The notes below the pieces were generated by a model. It was not told the DNA's origin and ran no database searches. It was given only the letters and a program-made list of their open reading frames with translations. DNA of 64,000 nt, taken from the NCBI GenBank assembly GCA_002633025.1, contig NMRB01000340.1:254496-318495 (forward strand). The letters are read 5' to 3'. The position numbers and the translations under genes are program-made. The DNA comes from Notospermus geniculatus. Its lineage: Eukaryota > Nemertea > Pilidiophora > Heteronemertea > Lineidae. Below are positions 1-12,490 of the stretch, one piece after another (position 1 is the stretch's first letter; each line of letters begins with the position of its first letter).

Positions 1-444
1 GGTAGCTGGTGATTTCGGCCCACGGTGATTTCGGCCCGGTGATTTAGGCCCCAGTTCAGTTGGTGCCATTCGGCCCTCTGTCAATTAGTTTTGCTGGTTA
101 CTAGGCCTATAGGCCTATTATTAGGCTATGTCGTAGAATAAGAATTAAAATTTATTTATTAACAAGACACTAGACAAACATTGGTTTTTAGTTTGATAGA
201 TAACGATATGAACATATCATGGAAGACATACATTTTTGCCGTGAGCGATGCGTAACTTGTCTGAATAAAAGAATAAACTACATTTTTATGATGAGATAGG
301 CCTAGGGCCTAGGCCTAATCAAAATTGTTTTTTTTTCAAGGGGGACAAAGGCCTGGGCATAAGTAGGCCCCCTAAATTATGCCTGATGGTGAAATATGGT
401 CGGGCCTAAATCACCGGGCCGAAATCACCGTGGGCCGAAATCAC
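1..444. mobile_element. Palindromic MITE-like element with perfect 43-bp inverted arms
   Basis: Bases 9-51 and 402-444 are exact inverted copies. Each arm is built of two or three short units of the type GGTGATTTCGGCCC. The 350-bp interior is AT-rich and has no coding capacity. The element may start before the window. Confidence 0.75.
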
Positions 445-1410
445 ATGAAATCCAAAAATAGCACACCTGCGGGGGACACAGCTTCTCTGATGCCTTGTTT
501 ACGTTCAGTAAGGTGGGAGTATCTTAAGATAAAGAGTATCACAAGAGGCAATATTTATCCCAAAAGGTGGGAGTATTTCAAGAGTATTATACGAATCAAT
601 ATTTATGGCCAAAAGAGTGTGAGTATTTGGCTCCTGATGTGCCTGATGCCTGCCTCCACCTCCCGTAAATCCCCCGTCTTATTCAGGATTAGACTGATAG
701 CCACTCGCCATCACCTCAAGTGGTCAATGTGACTCGAGGCTCGAGCAACAAGTCATTGGTGTGTAAAGGAGGTATTGATGGGATCAATACCCATCTCGAT
801 ACATCAATCAGATGATCGTGCCAGACTGATCCCTGTCTCAAATCAATTTGTTTATCACGTACGTCCAGAACGTGGATGGTAATTAACCAAATTAACCCTC
901 AGAAACTTGTATTTCCACAAATTGTTGTGGCTGTAAAAGTAAAATCCACAAACAGTTTTGGCCGTAAAAGTATGCTCGGTAGCGACACCTTGTGGTAATG
1001 TTTCCCAATATCCATTAATGGTGTTAATTCAAAAACTGTTGGAGTGATTTGGAGAGAGATTGTCTCTGGCTCAACGAGTTGTTTGATGAGCTCTTCATTG
1101 GGTGATGGTAGATTAACCATTTACGATTGGTTCGACCCGTCCAGTGGCCAAAAGCAGCGTCGTCAGCTCATTATTCAAAATAGAATCAGCTGCATGTACA
1201 GACGTCATTTCAAACACCCACTCTGTCATTGGATTCAGCATACTTGAGCTCCAAGTTGTATGAACAGTTGGCAACACAAAGTTCATTACAGCCCGGCTCA
1301 ATAAAGTTGCTTGGAAGTTGACTCTCTTCATACTATGAGTTGTGGCATAACAGTGGATTAGAGTTGACCTCAGCTGTGGAAAATGATCAAGAGTAATGTC
1401 ATACAAACTT

Positions 1411-1640
1411 ACAGCCGGTAGCACACCAGGCGATACCGCAAGCGATCTAGTCACCGATCTTCTTGCCAGCCACCGCAGGCTAGGCGATATCGGCTTTGGT
1501 ATTGTTTGGCAATCGGCGAATATCACTGGCGAGAGGATTCCATCCATCGCTGTCCGGCGCACACCTGGCGTCAACAGCCAATTTTGCTCGCTTGCCATCA
1601 GTTGCTTGCGATATCGCCTAGCGTGCTGCTGGCTTTAATA
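1411..1640. mobile_element. MITE, family with AGCCRGYAGCACRCYAGGCGATA ends, copy 1
   Basis: The terminal inverted repeats are CAGCCGGTAGCACACCAGGC at the left and its degenerate complement (GCGTGCTGCTGGCTT) at the right. The reverse complement of this copy matches the element at 3943-4136 along most of its length, including GGCTGTTGACGCCAGGTGTG. No protein is encoded. Confidence 0.75.
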
Positions 1641-2710
1641 ATGTGGTCTCCATTCACAGGCCAACCTAAACTCCCTACGCAGTTGTGAGTCGCGCCCCCT
1701 TCGGTTTACTCGCTCTCCACAACTGCTTTACTTCATGGAAGTCGCCGTGTTTGGTCAACAGATGGTGTCAGGGCCTGGCGCCGTCTGATTCTCGGTGGAG
1801 AACCATTTCAATCCAGGCAGTAGGCCTAAATATTTTCAAGGACAACATTTGACATACCAAGTGTGTCTTCGTTATCTTCTAATGTATATCAAATCATATC
1901 CCTTTAATCGAGCGAGTGAGCTCAGCCGACTGTTTCAATGACACTTCTGCCTCACTAATACAACCAGAAAAATACTTGAGCTGATTTCAGATCCAGTTTC
2001 CTCCTCAAATATGAGAAGTGAATATATCAGCCTTGATGTTAAAACTCAGCGCTGCATTAGCTACTAATTGGAGATACATTAAGTACTGGTGGAGTTAAGT
2101 TGTGCATTTATAAATGATTCAATATGCAGTGTTCCAATCAACCTGTCGAGTGTACCAACAAACTGTCGTTAATGTCGTCATACTTGCAAATAATTAATGA
2201 ACTAATGGTGCAATTTCTGCCTATACTTATGCTCCACTGAGCTGCATGTTCGACTTAACCCCTTTGTGGTGTGACAGCGTGTTTAAAACTGTCACATTAA
2301 AGATTTGTCTAGTGTTCTTCTGACATGCAGCCATTAGCTCTGATGGTAGATGGATTAGCAAGGACTGAATGTTTCAATGTTATTCTGCTGGCTCTGTTGA
2401 TCTTGCGAGGGCTGAACTGTACCTGTGGCAAACTTCAACTTGTCTAGTAAGTCGGTGCTAGCTTGCATCTTCAGATGGCCGATTTCTTTTGCTGCAGTTG
2501 CAAGGTCACGCCATCTGGTTCGTGCCCTCCTTGCATTGCTCCGTACAGAACAACGGGGCTGCTCTCTCTGGAGCAAAAACTGCATTAAGCACCCGAAAAA
2601 GTGAGCCATCTGGCGACAAGTAGAGTATCACAGCCCAAGCGGTGGGAAGTGACCCATCTCTGTACATTGCTACTCATTCCATGCACACACTCAGTGCACT
2701 CCCATGACTT

Positions 2711-2842
2711 AGGGCCGTATGCATGGGTCGGACTTCAGCCACACTTTCATTGAAGTCTGACTTTTCTCAATGCTTCAAGCAAAGAGAAAGTCTAACTTAA
2801 GCTATACTTTAGGCTAAAGTCCGACCCGTGCATACGGCCCTT
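2711..2842. mobile_element. Foldback element with AGGGCCGTATGCA ends
   Basis: A 132-bp near-palindrome: the left arm AGGGCCGTATGCATGGGTCG and right arm CGACCCGTGCATACGGCCCT are complementary, as are the inner arms (AAGTCTGACTTT/AAAGTCTAACTT). It shares its GGGCCGTA terminus with elements at 34937, 37166 and 58093. Confidence 0.75.
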
Positions 2843-2874
2843 GGCTTGCTAATACTCTACTTTAGCCGCCGTCT

Positions 2875-3038
2875 GGTGCCAGTGAGGAAGCTTTTAAGAC
2901 CGCTCTTAAGACTTACCTTTTTACTCAATTCTAGTTTCTTTATCCTCTTTTCTTGCCTTTTAATCATGTCTTACTCTTAGTCTATATTTTATGTAAAGCG
3001 CCCTGAGGCTTTCTGCATAGGGCGCTATATTAAGAATC

Positions 3039-3070
<32 letters not shown>
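2875..3070 (+). mobile_element. 5'-truncated LINE 3' end with (ATT)n tail
   Basis: A short frame reads SEEAFKTALKTYLFTQF then stop, typical of the extreme C terminus of reverse transcriptases of CR1/L2-like LINEs. It is followed by a 3' UTR with TGTAAAGCGCCCTGAGG...AGGGCGCTATAT, which can form the stem recognised at the 3' end of such elements, and by a TTA microsatellite (3041-3070). Only the last 200 bp are present, as expected after truncated target-primed insertion. Confidence 0.65.
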
Positions 3071-3071
<1 letters not shown>

Positions 3072-3942
3072 CCCTATACAAATTCGGCTCTTCAAGAGCA
3101 CATACAGCTTCCAGCACAAGACCTGTCTGGCTACAGAGCCCAAATCCTTGTATTCAAGCCCTGAAACAAGATATGCGCATCAGGAACCATCCCTTTCCAT
3201 GCGGCTTTCAGTTCTTTTAATCATGATTGAGCTGACCTTGGAATTATACCCACTGGACTACCCGTCGACTAATCCCACAATTTAGATTACTGCCGTCATA
3301 GATTCACCGGCTGACAAGCTTCGAGAGAATTAATGCGGGCATATGATATAGCACTTCAAGTGCTGCATGAAATATAAATGATATTATACGCTGGGGGGAT
3401 GACAGAATTACCTACCGTTGTGGATTTGCTATGTGTACATCAGCTGATTTGTAAATAAACCTACTTGATCTTCTAGAAAGCCCAGAAGTGATTTTCAAAT
3501 GTAGATTTTGGTGGTGTTCAGTTCAAACCAGGGAAGTTTAGACAGGGTTATTGCCTGTGGGAGGTCACTGCATGATCTTCATTGCATGCGGAAGATTTTC
3601 ACCTTCACATTGCTTTCAAGGATTTATGTCATGAAAGTCCAACCGCTACCGTTCCTACAGATTGGTTACTTTGACCGAACCACTCAGCGAAGACCCACCT
3701 TCGGGTAATACTAGTATTCACCGAACGTTTCCATCGGGAAATAATGTCAGACATGTCAAGCTTGCAATACTGATTACGACAAGCTGCCGTGAAGTGATCA
3801 AATTTTCCCATCCCATGCGTGGGTGGATTGTAATAGACTCATCCTTATTCCTTCTCGATGAACACGATGTAGTTTTGTCCGCAATGTGAAGAACTAAGCA
3901 GCGACTTGCATGTGAAAAGAGGATAAACTTGTATGTTAATAA

Positions 3943-4136
3943 AGCCAGCAGCACACCAGGCGAGCAAGCGAGCAAAATCAGCTGTTGATACCAGGTGTGC
4001 GCTGGACAGCGATGCGTGGAAAACCTTCCGCCAGCGATGTCGATGATTGACCAATATCAAACAATACCACCAGCGATCACCCAGTCTGCGGGGCTGGTGA
4101 GAAGATCAGTGGCTATCACCTGGTGGGCTGCTGGCT
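3943..4136. mobile_element. MITE, same family as 1411-1640, copy 2 in opposite orientation
   Basis: The left end is AGCCAGCAGCACACCAGGCG and the right end is CACCTGGTGGGCTGCTGGCT. The interior aligns with the reverse complement of the copy at 1411-1640, with a deletion. It lies 2.3 kb from its partner. Confidence 0.7.
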
Positions 4137-5425
4137 TAGTTTGAGGACATACCTCTTGTTTCTCCTGTAGTAGATGAATTGTTCCACGAGTTTCACCTCT
4201 CAGTTGTGCCGGGCCCGCAAGGTTTTGAGTCTCATAAGCGATTGTGGAGCCATTCAGTTGCTGTGTTAATCCACCATCCAACCCATCTCAAAAGTTACAT
4301 TTCCCAGCGTCATGTTGAAGACTTCCCACTCAGCCACGAAATTCACTTGCGCAACATGTTTTGCCGCGGTTAAGCCCTTGAGGTTAATTTCTTTGGCATT
4401 GTGTCTGGTACACCTACGGCTAAGAGCCCATTCCCACTCCTGATTTCATTTCATTTCCCCCTAGAAGCCAATTAGCTGGTCACAGCTGATCCCCTTTGCT
4501 TCGTGGCTTGTGTACCGATGAGCGGGCAGAAGAAGCGGCAGGCTCGTGGTTTATAGCGGCATGCAGGATTATTGGATGTTTTAGGACTGGATCGAGGGTA
4601 ATTTTTACATCAGCTACAGTGTCAAGAGGGTAATGGCTTGAATCTCGTTTAGTGTAGTGAGTACACGTGTTCAGTGATTGCGGTGAAAATCACCACTGGG
4701 TTGCCCAAGAAGGTGTTATACGGTCAATAATGAGATTTCACAACAGCCCGAACAGGCAATAACAACATCGTGCGGGGATTCCTTCTTTGTTAAAGTTCAC
4801 TCAAACACACAACAATAGGTGATTCAGTGCTATCAATCTTTGTCAGTGGCTAACAGGGCCTTTGCGAAGACTCAGTTTTAAGGCCCGAGGGCAGTTTGGA
4901 GGTGTCATATTGGGAGGTGGGAGAATAACTTAATCCAACTTTTCAAGGACTGTCAACCTTATTTTGCAAAATATTGAGGCTGTTTCATGGAGACTGGATG
5001 GCAGTGACATCTGTTTTCGCTTGTGTCATCAATCCACTTGAATTTGGCCACATCCTTCTGGAAGTCTGAACCGAACAGCTTGTCATGTCCACTCAGTTCG
5101 TTCTACGTGACAGTAATCTAGTCTTCCGCTCGGAGGAAGCGTCATCTGATCTCTTGATGAGGGAATGAACCTCCCATTGTTGGACGTGTCGGGTACCGTT
5201 TGTTGTGGGACTTTGATGTGTTCCTGTATCAGATGCGGGAGCGTTGAAGATGCTTCTATAGTATCCTACGTACAAATAATGATGTCTATAGATCCATGCA
5301 GATGACGTGATTGGGTATTGCTTAGCAAAGCATTTCAGGTTACAGCTGTTCTCAGCCGTTTTGAGGAGCTGCCTGCTTGCAGCATTCCATAAACAGCTGA
5401 TCATGAGGTTGTACCTACCCTTCGA
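4137..5425. other. Noncoding stretch
   Basis: I see no exon, RNA gene or convincing repeat here. Open frames are short and lack protein-like composition. Confidence 0.6.
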
Positions 5426-5660
5426 TAGACCCGTTCTCAAATTGACGTAAACAACAAAGGTCTGCGCACTTCCGTCGAAATCTCAACCACAACCTCAGTC
5501 TGAAACAGAATGACGTAACGCCGACAACCCCACGACAGTGACTTCGACGATGTTGCGTCAGACTGATCGACCATTGCTGAATCATGGATGGCGTCGCGTC
5601 AGCTGGTTTCAGATTGAGGTTCTGCATGGTTGCAGATCTGCGAATTCGAGAATCGTCTAT
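5426..5660. mobile_element. MITE with TAGACCGTTCTCAAATTG ends, copy 1
   Basis: The left end TAGACCCGTTCTCAAATTGA is complementary to the more degenerate right end (GAATTCGAGAATCGTCTA). The left 60 bp match the reverse complement of the right end of the copy at 15293-15538. Subterminal GGTCTGCGCACTTCCG is shared by both. Confidence 0.75.
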
Positions 5661-5778
5661 TCATTCAGCTATTGCTGCTCTATCTTCTGCCGAGTTGTAG
5701 CTTGTTTAAACTTCTGATAGCCTCGTCTGTAAAAAACCCTATTGGTATCTAATCGTACCTTTTCCTCATGTTTTCCAG

Positions 5779-5822
5779 GGCTTTCCCAAGAAACAGGACA
5801 CTGAACACAAAACTGGAAAAAG
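5779..5822 (+). CDS. Candidate 44-nt small exon, possibly an upstream AFF exon
   Basis: A strong polypyrimidine acceptor (ACCTTTTTCCTC...TTTTCCAG) ends at 5778 and a strong donor (AAAAAG|GTGAGT) follows at 5823. Read in phase 0 it gives GFPKKQDTEHKTGK plus AG. That partial codon is completed by the first base of the AFF exon at 26785 to give Arg. AFF genes do have very short exons in this part, and the FP..KxD.xH pattern weakly recalls their FPFPTKDSQH segment. The intron would be 21 kb. It could as well be a chance pair of splice signals or an exon of another transcript. Confidence 0.3.
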
Positions 5823-6774
5823 GTGAGTAAAGTTAAAGTCTATTTCGAACTGTAAGTCCTCTTGTTGAAGCTTCCAGTCTCTGAAGATGAAACCAGTGCC
5901 AGTAAACATATGGAGTGCCTTTTCCACCAAAGTTGTCCAACAACACACAAGTTTACTATATTTTCTCTGTTGACACTGCAGCTCATGCTGCAGACAAAAA
6001 GTCGTTTCTAGGCTCAGGAATTTGCTCTTCTCCCGGATTGTAAGAGGCGGGAAGAATGGGAATGTGCGTGTTGACGTAAGAGCTGCATTCCATGCAACCA
6101 ACAACTTTGAAATGTCAAGTAGAGCTGGCACTACTTAGTCAATCGTGCCCCCATAGTCAGGGGAGATACTGCCCTTTACCATTTGATGGCAGGACGGCTG
6201 TGCCATCTGGTGGTGTGTTCTGATTGCTGGTCCTCATTCTATAATGCTCGAGTAATACGGCTCGTTGCAACCTTTGCACTCGCCCAAAGGTAATAGTCGA
6301 CGTTCTACTCCAATGATCTCTGAACTACACCAATCATATCCTCCTTAGAAATCCACCATGTCTTCAGGGAGTATGACACGAGAAACGTCGTCATAAATCA
6401 ACATTTCCTTCAACAGTAAGACCATGAGGAGCATAAATCTCATTTACTGTGAAACATCGGGTCATTACGTCAAGCTCGAAGAAAACAAAAGTTAATTATG
6501 ACACCGGGGTATGATTGATCTGTTAAAATCATGGAATCAGAGTTCCTGTAACCATTAAATCCTGGCAGTTGGCTCTCTCTTGTAGGCCATCAATAAAAAA
6601 TAGGAACTTGTTTGTGATAGGCGGGTCTACCACACTTAGCAGTCTGTTTTGACTCTGCTTGAGAACACTTCAGTAAGAACCTGGAGACCCTTCAGTTTGT
6701 CTCGTGACCTTTCACAAAAAAATTATTCTTCAAATTTGTCTGCCAACTTTGCCACTGGTCATCTTTACTATTTT

Positions 6775-7130
6775 TAGCTCACGAGCTATTACAATATGGT
6801 GCAGCGTCCGTCGTCGTCCATCTTGTCCGTTAGCAGTGCACGTTTCGTAACTGCTGAAGCTATTGTTCTGAAACTTGGCACATATTAACCCCTAGTATAG
6901 GCCAGATGACCGATGACACCAAATTTGGGTCCGATTTGATTCTCAGCTTGGCCACCAGGTGGTGGAAACCAAAAACACAAAAAGTGGAATAACTCCTGAA
7001 CTAATGACTGGATCATCTCCAAATTTTGATCGTAGGTGTATCTAATGAGGATGTATTACATAGCAAAGTGTCCAGGGTCCTAACCAAGAGATTCCACTTT
7101 TCCTTTAACACCAACTATTGATAGTGCGTA
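6775..7130. repeat. Dispersed repeat related to the element at 13705-14530
   Basis: It begins TTTTTAGCTCACGAGC and carries GCTATTGTTCTGAAACTTGG, a CCACCAGGTGGTGGAAACC block, AAAAACACAAAAAGTGG and AACTCCTGAACTAATG. The same blocks occur in order, diverged, in the 13.7-14.5 kb element. No coding capacity. Confidence 0.6.
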
Positions 7131-8530
7131 AACCAAATCTCAGTTTCCAGACGTATTGATTCCTCATTTCATAACTTACAATATTGGCAAAAAATTGTAT
7201 TGATTTACGCAGAAAAAGTGAATTTTAAAGGACAGGTGTTTCAATATGAATGAGACTGCAGTAGATAAATTGTTGATACGTTGGTGAGTGGAGAATTGAT
7301 TGGTCCACACAGCTGTTGGAGTGTTCCGTTTATGAATTTGGTGTGAATCGCTCGGTACATCAGTTTGCAAGTACCATCGTTGCCGATGTGACTGATACAT
7401 GTATGAAAATATTTTTTAAGTCCAATCCAAGTCATGCAATGGAAACATTGACAGCTGTTGACGAAGCGGTTATTGGGTTTTGGTTTATTTCCATTCAGAG
7501 TGACAAGAGCCTTATCAGAGATGTGAGAACAATGTCCCTGGACATTTCATTACTGTGGGCTAGATCATAGACCATTTGTGTTGAGAAAAAAACTACCAAG
7601 TTTTCCCTTGATTTTGCTGACTTGGCGCCGTGCGGTGGCAGCGTTGATGAAGGCTTCAATTTGACTGTGAAGTGCTTTGAAAACACAGCCAGCCTGCTAA
7701 TCAAATAAAGATAAAACAAGTCACTACATCATGCCTGAGTGGTCCAGTTACTGGCCTATTAATGAATGCATGAAATTGGAATTTATCACGATTTATTAGG
7801 CAGCATTTGCTGCACATTTCATTAAAGAGGAACATTACCGATGCATTTTCCACAAATTAGTTTGCGGGTTTCTCTTCTGTGAAAATTGATGATCCTCTCA
7901 GATGATTTTATCAAGATTCTATTCAACACTGAATGCATGCTTCTTAAAGGTAGATTCCCCCATTTATAACGTGAAGTTGCAGAGCCTGGCGCATGAACAT
8001 CCGACATTTGGTAGAGTTTATACGTAGATAAATATTTCAAGCACAAACAGTTGTTAATGTTATTTTGCCCATTTCAAAAACCTGACCTTCTCTCTCGAGA
8101 AATGCAGTCAACAACCTGAAATGTCAAATTGTTGAGATCCTGTTCACGAGGACAAAAAAACGTTACAAATAATTCACGTCCTTCTTGATAATGGAGAGAT
8201 TTAGTAGAATACGAAACAACCATAATGAGCGTAGTGCGGCGCGGATCATATTTCTGTTAGCGACAAATGAATCGCAGTAGCCTTGAGGGAAAACCCGGGA
8301 CAGTGCTAGGCAAACATGATAATGACTGCTCCTGTGGTTTCACACGTGATCATCTTGCCCCTCAAACACGCGCTCGGATTTATGATCAAAATCAGCATTG
8401 CTCTAACGTGGATGTTTTACTGATCGTGCTTTGAAAATGTTCTGCCCCAATGAACATTTCAACTATGAAATGATTCAGATGTGATTGTAATTAAACGAAG
8501 GTGATGTGTGTTGTAACAGGAATTTGAGAA
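7131..8530. other. Noncoding stretch
   Basis: AT-rich sequence with short open frames only; no splice-supported exon or repeat is recognised. Confidence 0.55.
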
Positions 8531-8536
8531 TGTCAA

Positions 8537-8850
8537 AAGGGCCAAAATGTAGAAAAATGGACCTAAATAAAAATGGGCCAAAATGTAGAAAAATGGGCCT
8601 AAAATGTTGAAAAATGGGCCAAAATGTTGAAAAATGGGCCTAAATAAAATTAGGCCAAAATGTAGAAAAATGGGCGTAAAAATGTTGAAAAATGGGCCAA
8701 AATGTAAAAAATGGGCCAAAATGTAAAAAAAAATGGGCCAAATATAGAAATGGGCAATGGGCCAAAATGTAGAAAATGGACCTAAATAAAAATGGACCAA
8801 AATTGTAGAAAAATGGGCCAAAATATAGAAGAATGGGCCTAAATTTTGGA
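8537..8850. repeat. Minisatellite of about 19-20 bp units
   Basis: Imperfect tandem copies of a unit like AAAATGGGCCTAAAATGTTG, alternating GGGCCAAAATGTAGAAAAAT. On the minus strand they create an artefactual open frame of repeated FFYILAHF residues. Confidence 0.85.
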
Positions 8851-9059
8851 CAGTGAGGAATAAAATTCCCTTTTGGCAGGAGAAATATTGAAATCCAAAG
8901 AGCACCAGTTTCAATGTTTGTTTGCTGTAATGGACTCTTTTGGTCACATTAATGCAGGGGGAAACTGGAGTCCTCGGCGGAGAAGACCATGCCATCGAAG
9001 AGATCTGCCCTGTTGGGGGGGGGGGGTTGCTGTCGGTATCACTTGAGAAGTCGACCAGT

Positions 9060-9192
9060 AAATTCAACCCGCTACCTCTGAGGTCACCCGGATCAAGTTC
9101 CACGGCAACCAGACAAGAAACGTGGNTAAATTCAACCCGCTACTTCTGAGGTCACCCAGATCAAGTTCCACGGCAACCAGACAAGAAACATG
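9060..9192. repeat. 68-bp tandem duplication with an ambiguous base
   Basis: The segment AAATTCAACCCGCTAC...ACAAGAAACGTGG is repeated once with period 68. A single N at 9126 marks the junction, so the duplication could be an assembly artefact. Confidence 0.75.
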
Positions 9193-11990
9193 GATAATTT
9201 CCATATCGGACTTCATCGCTGAAATGGTGTTATACGAATTGATGTGGCCATGCCTCACCCTGAGTTGGGGTAACTGCCCTAAGCTCTTAATCCACGTCAG
9301 TGGCAGACACAATGAAGAGAGTTCAAATCTACCTTTAATAAATGCATTAGAGAGTTCGTCACATGGACAATCAGCCTCCAGCCTCAGGGGAATTCACACA
9401 TCCTGCCTGTTTAGCATCGCCATTGTTCGCGAGATGACTGCTGCCGTATTTGTTTTGTTCTCGAGCGCTTGGTGTTATTACGGATGCGATTTGTTGGCAG
9501 TGTCCCATACGAGCACAAGATCATCATCATCCTATCGTGATGGAGAGCCACACAAAAGGCGACCGCGGGGTCTCTACGCAAGTGGAAGTGGAGAACTCGC
9601 GACCCCAACATGTGCCTGAAGGAGAGCGCTCGTTGGAATATTGTCGTTGACAGACGACCAAGATATTTACATTTTTGAGAGTGCTTGACTAAGGGCAATT
9701 GGCAGACAGCATTATTTGAAATACATGTATATGGATCACGTCTGCTCTCCAACAACTGGCCCTCATAGAAATGTTGTAAATTTATATATAGATTCCTTTG
9801 GCGACACGAGTCGGATGAATTTCTGTTGGGCAGGAGACAATGGAATAACTCTGGGATCTATCCTCTTGCACTTGATGATCTCATACTTGGTCAAAGTAAT
9901 CATTTTCATCTACCGCATCCTTGTGAGCCATAAACCTCTGTAGATTATCAGGCATAGAGGGCAAGCACCAGTTCATTCTCTAGCTAAATCCTGGTATCCT
10001 TGGTAGGGTCTCATCTGGCCCATTAGGGTCATTAACTCGCCTTTTCATCAGTCAGCACAAACACTAATGATTAATGACATCGCCCCGCTAACGAGGCACC
10101 AACCATGCTAGTCAGGCATTCTATCTTATTACGTGAATTACCAGCGAGGAGGTCCGAGAATATTGACGGGAGATTTTAGCTTTATAATGAATTTATTATT
10201 GTGCCCGCGTCGTTATTATGAATTTAGGAGATCAGCTCTGAATATCTTCGCTATTGGTTTCTCATCACAGATAATAAATTAAATTGACAAATGTGAAAGA
10301 TATTTCCATGTCTTGAATTCAAACTACCTTTCACTTTGGTCCTGAATGTGTAAAAACAAGAATTTACGTGGGACCCAGTCACCGGGTCATCCAAACCCCC
10401 ACGAAATTTCCGTGGGACCCGCTCACCGGGTCCTGTATAATGGAAGGTTTAAGTTGGAACAGATTTTTGTTGAAACAGTTTACGGGTAAAACAGTTTTGA
10501 AAATATGGGCCTCCGTAACTTGGTGACCATACATGCCAGTAACGAAAGGGTTAAAGTCATTTCTTTCTCTATAAAAAAGGAGAAAACATGTTGACAAATG
10601 CTTCATTTTCGATGCAGCTATAGCTCTTCATCAGCCCGAACTCTTTACCTTGTACTCTCTCCTTTCATAGCTGACCAATAAAAAACTCACAACACACATG
10701 AAAAAAGCCTCCCGAGGAGTGCATGTGAGATAATTATGATCAGCCAGTCAGCAGGATTTACACATAATGGACTGTGTCGGTCCATTTGATTTTACAACAA
10801 ATTTATGGAGGATGGGATATGCTTCGATAAGTGCTTCATCATTTTTGATAGTGATCATGTATATGTAGACTCGACACTTCCGCTTGTTCAAAAGATGAGG
10901 TAGGTTTACACAGAAAACACTGCAAATGGTTTGTAGTAAATCCTCAAAGACTGTATCCCATTCTATATTTAAACCTGTTGAAAGTGGTTGTGAATGAGCC
11001 AGCCGCTATCACCGCCTTAGGATGGGTGGCATCTTGTCTACCTGTAACAAATTATTGCCCAGCGAGTGGTAAACCTACATTTCTAAACGTAAATAAGAAA
11101 CCCTAAGGCCAGAGTGTATCAGATCCTGCCAGAACAACCAATACAGCTTAGAAACATGTGGAAGAAACACTGCTAATGCCATTTGAGACGAGCGCGAGTT
11201 TTTCCAAACATACCATAGTGTATAGGCCTACAAGTAATACGAGGGTCTTTGTTAATGCGATATTTCAGGAATTTCTGTTCCCCCTCATCATGGCATCAGC
11301 AGAACTTTCACCTTCTCGTGGCATCCGGAGGTTAACTTCTCATCTTGGCTTCAACAGAAGTTAACTTTGACCTCATCTTGGCACCAGCAGAGTTAACTTC
11401 TCTTGATCTTGACATCAGTAAGTTGGTCAGTTGTAATGCTCTCTTGATTCATCACCCTGACCTCTTTGTCCAGTGATTTAGTCTGTGACCATTGCATGTT
11501 GTTCTGTGGGTGGCTTATCTCTCTATTGAAACACAAGGCATCAGTGGCCAAGTTCGTGTTCAGTGTACAAAGTCTAATTACTTTACTGGGATGGAAATCG
11601 ATGAAAGCGGAGATTAAATCAAGCATGCCCAGTGATTTCCCCTCTGTTGTCCATATTGCCATTGCAATCTGATATCTCATTTCAAAATGTCATTGTACAG
11701 GAGAGAGTGGACTTGGAAGTCGAAAACGGGCAAAAATGGCCCATGTCCTGCAGGCATGATGGTCACTTGATGTCAATATAAAAGGCCACTATTTCGGGAT
11801 GTCAGTGCCCAATATCTGGTTGGATTGCCAGGGGGTCACACGGCATGTCCCCTCCAGCAAGAGATCTCTCTGTCGCTGGATATAAGTCCATTGGTGGTCT
11901 TGTATTGGTCTTTCCTACTCCTGGAAACCAGACACCATGTCTGGTGTCCTCACGGGTGTTCTTGAGCCACTTGCTCATGTTGAAACATAT
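9193..11990. other. Noncoding stretch
   Basis: There is no recognised gene. A short hairpin-like pair of ACCGGGTC boxes lies at 10374-10436. Open frames up to about 165 codons in 9.1-9.6 kb lack protein-like composition. Confidence 0.5.
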
Positions 11991-11999
11991 GGATGATTC

Positions 12000-12490
12000 A
12001 CTGAAGATAGGAAACATATGGGTGATTCCCTTCCCTTGCTGAAGATAGGAAACATACGGATGATTCCCTTCCCTCACTGAAGATAGGAAACATGGATGAT
12101 TCCCTTCCCTTGCTGAAGATAGGAAACATATGGATGATTCCCTTCCCTCGCTGAAGATAGGAAACATGGATGATTCCCTTCCCTTGCTGAAGATAGGAAA
12201 CATATGGATGATTCCCTGCCCTCACTGAAGATAGGAAACATGGATGATTCCCTTCCCTTGCTGAAGATAGGAAACATATGGATGATTCCCTCCCTCACTG
12301 AAGATAGGAAACATATGGATGATTCCCTTCCTTCACTGAAGATAGGAAACATATGGATGATTCCCTTCCCTCACTGAATATAGGAAACATATGGATGATC
12401 CCCTTCCCTCACCATAGGAAACATATGGATGATCCCCTTCCCTCACCATAGGAAACGTATGGATGATCCCCTTCCCTCACTGAAGGTAGA
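12000..12490. repeat. Minisatellite of 36-38 bp units
   Basis: About a dozen copies of CTGAAGATAGGAAACATATG followed by GATGATTCCCTTCCCTYR. Units without TAT are 36 bp, others 38 bp. The last copies (12398-12480) are shortened. Minus-strand open frames here are by-products of the repetition. Confidence 0.9.

Noticed and set aside
1113-1598. 161-codon minus-strand open frame
   Set aside because: Overlaps the palindromic element at 1411-1640; no homology recognised.
8459-9103. 214-codon minus-strand open frame with repeated FFYILAHF
   Set aside because: By-product of the 20-bp minisatellite at 8537-8850.
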